Source: SFTJ01 sp051871555 (GTDB lineage: Bacteria > Bacteroidota > Bacteroidia > Bacteroidales > Muribaculaceae). From it: a DNA stretch of 39,570 nt. Below, piece after piece: positions 38,419 to 39,570 of the stretch. The position numbers and the translations under genes were made by a program. The DNA is taken from positions 1-39,570 of the forward strand of contig JBJECZ010000051.1 of the NCBI GenBank assembly GCA_051871555.1, written 5' to 3'. The first letter of the stretch is position 1, and each line of letters begins with the position of its first letter. Below the pieces are notes generated by a model that worked only from the letters and a program-made list of their open reading frames with translations, was not told where the DNA came from and did not search any database.

Positions 38419-39264
38419 TTACTTCGACAGAAATTTCTTTAACTCAGGCAATAGGGCAGCGCAGGTGCTTCGACCTATTTCATACACATTCTTTATTTTT
38501 TGCGGGTCCATGTCGGTGCGTCCAATTGGCAGCGGTTGCTGTGGCGCAATCACGAAGGTGTTGCCCAAAGCCTCTTGTTGCTGCACGAAGGCGAGTTGGT
38601 TGTTATACATGGCGTGCCGCTGAGCCATGGCACGAGTGATGGCAGGGTATCGGCGCATTAGCAGCCGGTAGGGCCACAGTGTGGCAGGTTGTTTGCGATA
38701 GGAGCGCTCGCGAGTGAGCACCACCACGTTTCGCTCGAAGCCAATGCTCTGAAAGTGCTTAAGCGGTATGGAGTCGCTGATGCCGCCGTCGAGCATAACC
38801 ATGCCGTCGACCTTCACAGGCTTCGTAACCAACGGCATCGATGCCGAAGCGCGCAGCCATTCCAGCTCGCTGTGGGTCACGCGGTCCATGCGGTGATACA
38901 CCGGGTTGCCGGTGAGGCAGTCGGTGCAAACCATGTGAAACTCCATAGGGTTGCTCTCAAAGGTGGCAATGTCGAATATGTCGAGCTCCAACGGCAGCGT
39001 GTGATAGGCAAATTCGGCGCCCACAAGGTTGCCGGTGGTGAGCAGCGTGCGCCAGCCCATATAGCGAGGGTCGCGACCGTAGCGCAGGTTGTAGCGCAGC
39101 ACGCGTCCGGGCTGCCGGCTCTTGTAGTTGCAGCCAAAGCTCGACCCCGCCGACACGCCAATCAGCCCGTCGAAGTCAATGCCATTCTCCATCATCACGT
39201 CAATAACGCCCGCAGTGAACAGTCCGCGCATGGCGCCGCCTTCAAGCACAAGTCCTTGTTTCAT
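38419..39264 (-). CDS. Patatin-like phospholipase
   Basis: A 281-aa lipid acyl hydrolase of the RssA/YjjU-like bacterial patatins. The oxyanion loop is GGAMRG (9-14), nucleophile S38 is in GVSAGS and catalytic D159 in LDGGISDS. No signal peptide, so cytoplasmic. Start: ATG 39264 leaves a leader of about 20 nt after the -7 box; ATG 39279 would leave almost none. The promoter belongs to dispersed repeat copy D. Confidence 0.93.
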   Translation of the reverse strand: MKQGLVLEGGAMRGLFTAGVIDVMMENGIDFDGLIGVSAGSSFGCNYKSRQPGRVLRYNLRYGRDPRYMGWRTLLTTGNLVGAEFAYHTLPLELDIFDIATFESNPMEFHMVCTDCLTGNPVYHRMDRVTHSELEWLRASASMPLVTKPVKVDGMVMLDGGISDSIPLKHFQSIGFERNVVVLTRERSYRKQPATLWPYRLLMRRYPAITRAMAQRHAMYNNQLAFVQQQEALGNTFVIAPQQPLPIGRTDMDPQKIKNVYEIGRSTCAALLPELKKFLSK

Positions 39265-39290
39265 GTTGTTTGTTGCCATTTGTTTTCGGT

Positions 39291-39299
39291 GCAAAGATA
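39291..39299 (-). promoter_or_regulatory. -7 box of the patatin gene
   Basis: TATCTTTGC on the minus strand, provided by repeat copy D, 27 bp before the preferred ATG. Confidence 0.65.
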
Positions 39300-39382
39300 G
39301 TGCAAACCGAGAGCAGAATCGCCAAGCATGGCTTGAGCGTTATGCCGAGGTGCCGCCTATTTTCGCAATACTCTGCAAAGAT
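39291..39382 (-). repeat. Promoter-bearing dispersed repeat, copy D
   Basis: On the minus strand: TATCTTTGC (39382-39374), TTGCGAAAATAGGCGGC, CTCGGCATAAC, a diverged middle, TTCTGCTCTCGGTTTGCAC, and TATCTTTGC (39299-39291). It has the same block order as copies A-C but lacks the AATCAAAAACCTG block. Confidence 0.8.
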
Positions 39383-39508
39383 AGCAAATTTTTGTGTCGA
39401 TTTGGGTGCGCTCCCACATGCTTGTTTGGCACTTTGCATGAAAGCAGATTGTGTTTTGCACGATTTAACATTAAAACGGCATTTTTTGTTGTTTTTTTTC
39501 ATATAAAG

Positions 39509-39541
39509 TTGCCGTTTACAAAATAATAGTATTACTTTTGC
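39509..39541 (+). promoter_or_regulatory. Outward promoter for a gene beyond the window
   Basis: TTG (39509-39511) and -7 TACTTTTGC (39533-39541), spacing 21. No gene starts before the window ends; the rest of 39400-39570 is AT-rich and empty. Confidence 0.5.
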
Positions 39542-39570
39542 GGCAAAAATAGGAATAGTGGTTTCCGATA

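Overview
The window looks like chromosomal DNA of a gut-type Bacteroidales bacterium; Muribaculaceae or a close relative is a guess from gene content and intergenic repeats. The evidence is: promoters of the Bacteroidetes type (-7 box TAnnTTTGC, -33 TTG/TTTG, spacing about 19-21) before many genes; start codons without clear Shine-Dalgarno sites; Bacteroidetes-only families (DUF4919, TIGR02757); a serine-type sulfatase; and several exported GH2 glycosidases. Most genes are moderately GC-rich. Two genes (746-1873 and 30360-32036) are clearly richer in AT and look acquired.

Layout. 1-536: the 3' end of cysS. 746-1873: an AT-rich AAA-type ATPase with 15-bp tandem repeats in its promoter. 2197-9815, minus strand: an exported sulfatase and two exported GH2 enzymes, separated by intergenic regions full of dispersed repeats. 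10087-10608: a DNA alkyl-transferase, divergent from a plus-strand run of a DUF3298 protein, a TIGR02757 protein, a RelA/SpoT ppGpp synthetase-hydrolase, a PgpH-type HD phosphohydrolase, a membrane protein, a DUF4919 protein, QueA and a thioredoxin-like protein. 20329-21117, minus strand: a small HTH protein and a striking Cys/Lys/Ala repeat protein. 21383-27940: a lipoprotein, an AraC regulator and the GH2 it probably controls, then a convergent two-domain esterase. 28369-30070: an NlpC/P60 peptidase, a cupin and an HxlR regulator. 30071-32529: an AT-rich segment with a 29-aa hydrophobic ORF and an AlbA_2/HATPase protein, flanked by copies of one dispersed repeat. 32548-38401: trmD, a DivIC/FtsB-like protein, a membrane protein, an outer-membrane barrel, LptC, a CNNM/HlyC-like transporter and a methyltransferase. 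38419-39264, minus strand: a patatin-like lipase. The last bases hold an outward promoter.

How the parts fit. The carbohydrate genes form two small degradation groups (sulfatase plus two GH2; AraC plus GH2 plus esterase). Neither has SusC/SusD in view, so they probably process fragments imported or released by other systems. The ppGpp enzyme and the likely c-di-AMP phosphodiesterase lie 25 bp apart, placing two second messengers in one probable operon. The trmD-to-CNNM block is envelope and translation housekeeping.

Most notable: a dispersed repeat of about 85-95 bp that carries -7 boxes and places them before three unrelated genes (GH2, trmD, patatin) and also borders the AT-rich AlbA_2 segment; a secreted 11-residue-repeat cysteine protein whose Cys and Ala residues fall on hendecad core positions, with a hairpin at its predicted transcription start; and paired direct repeats between the AraC gene and its GH2 neighbour. 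All calls come from reading the sequence; no database search was run.
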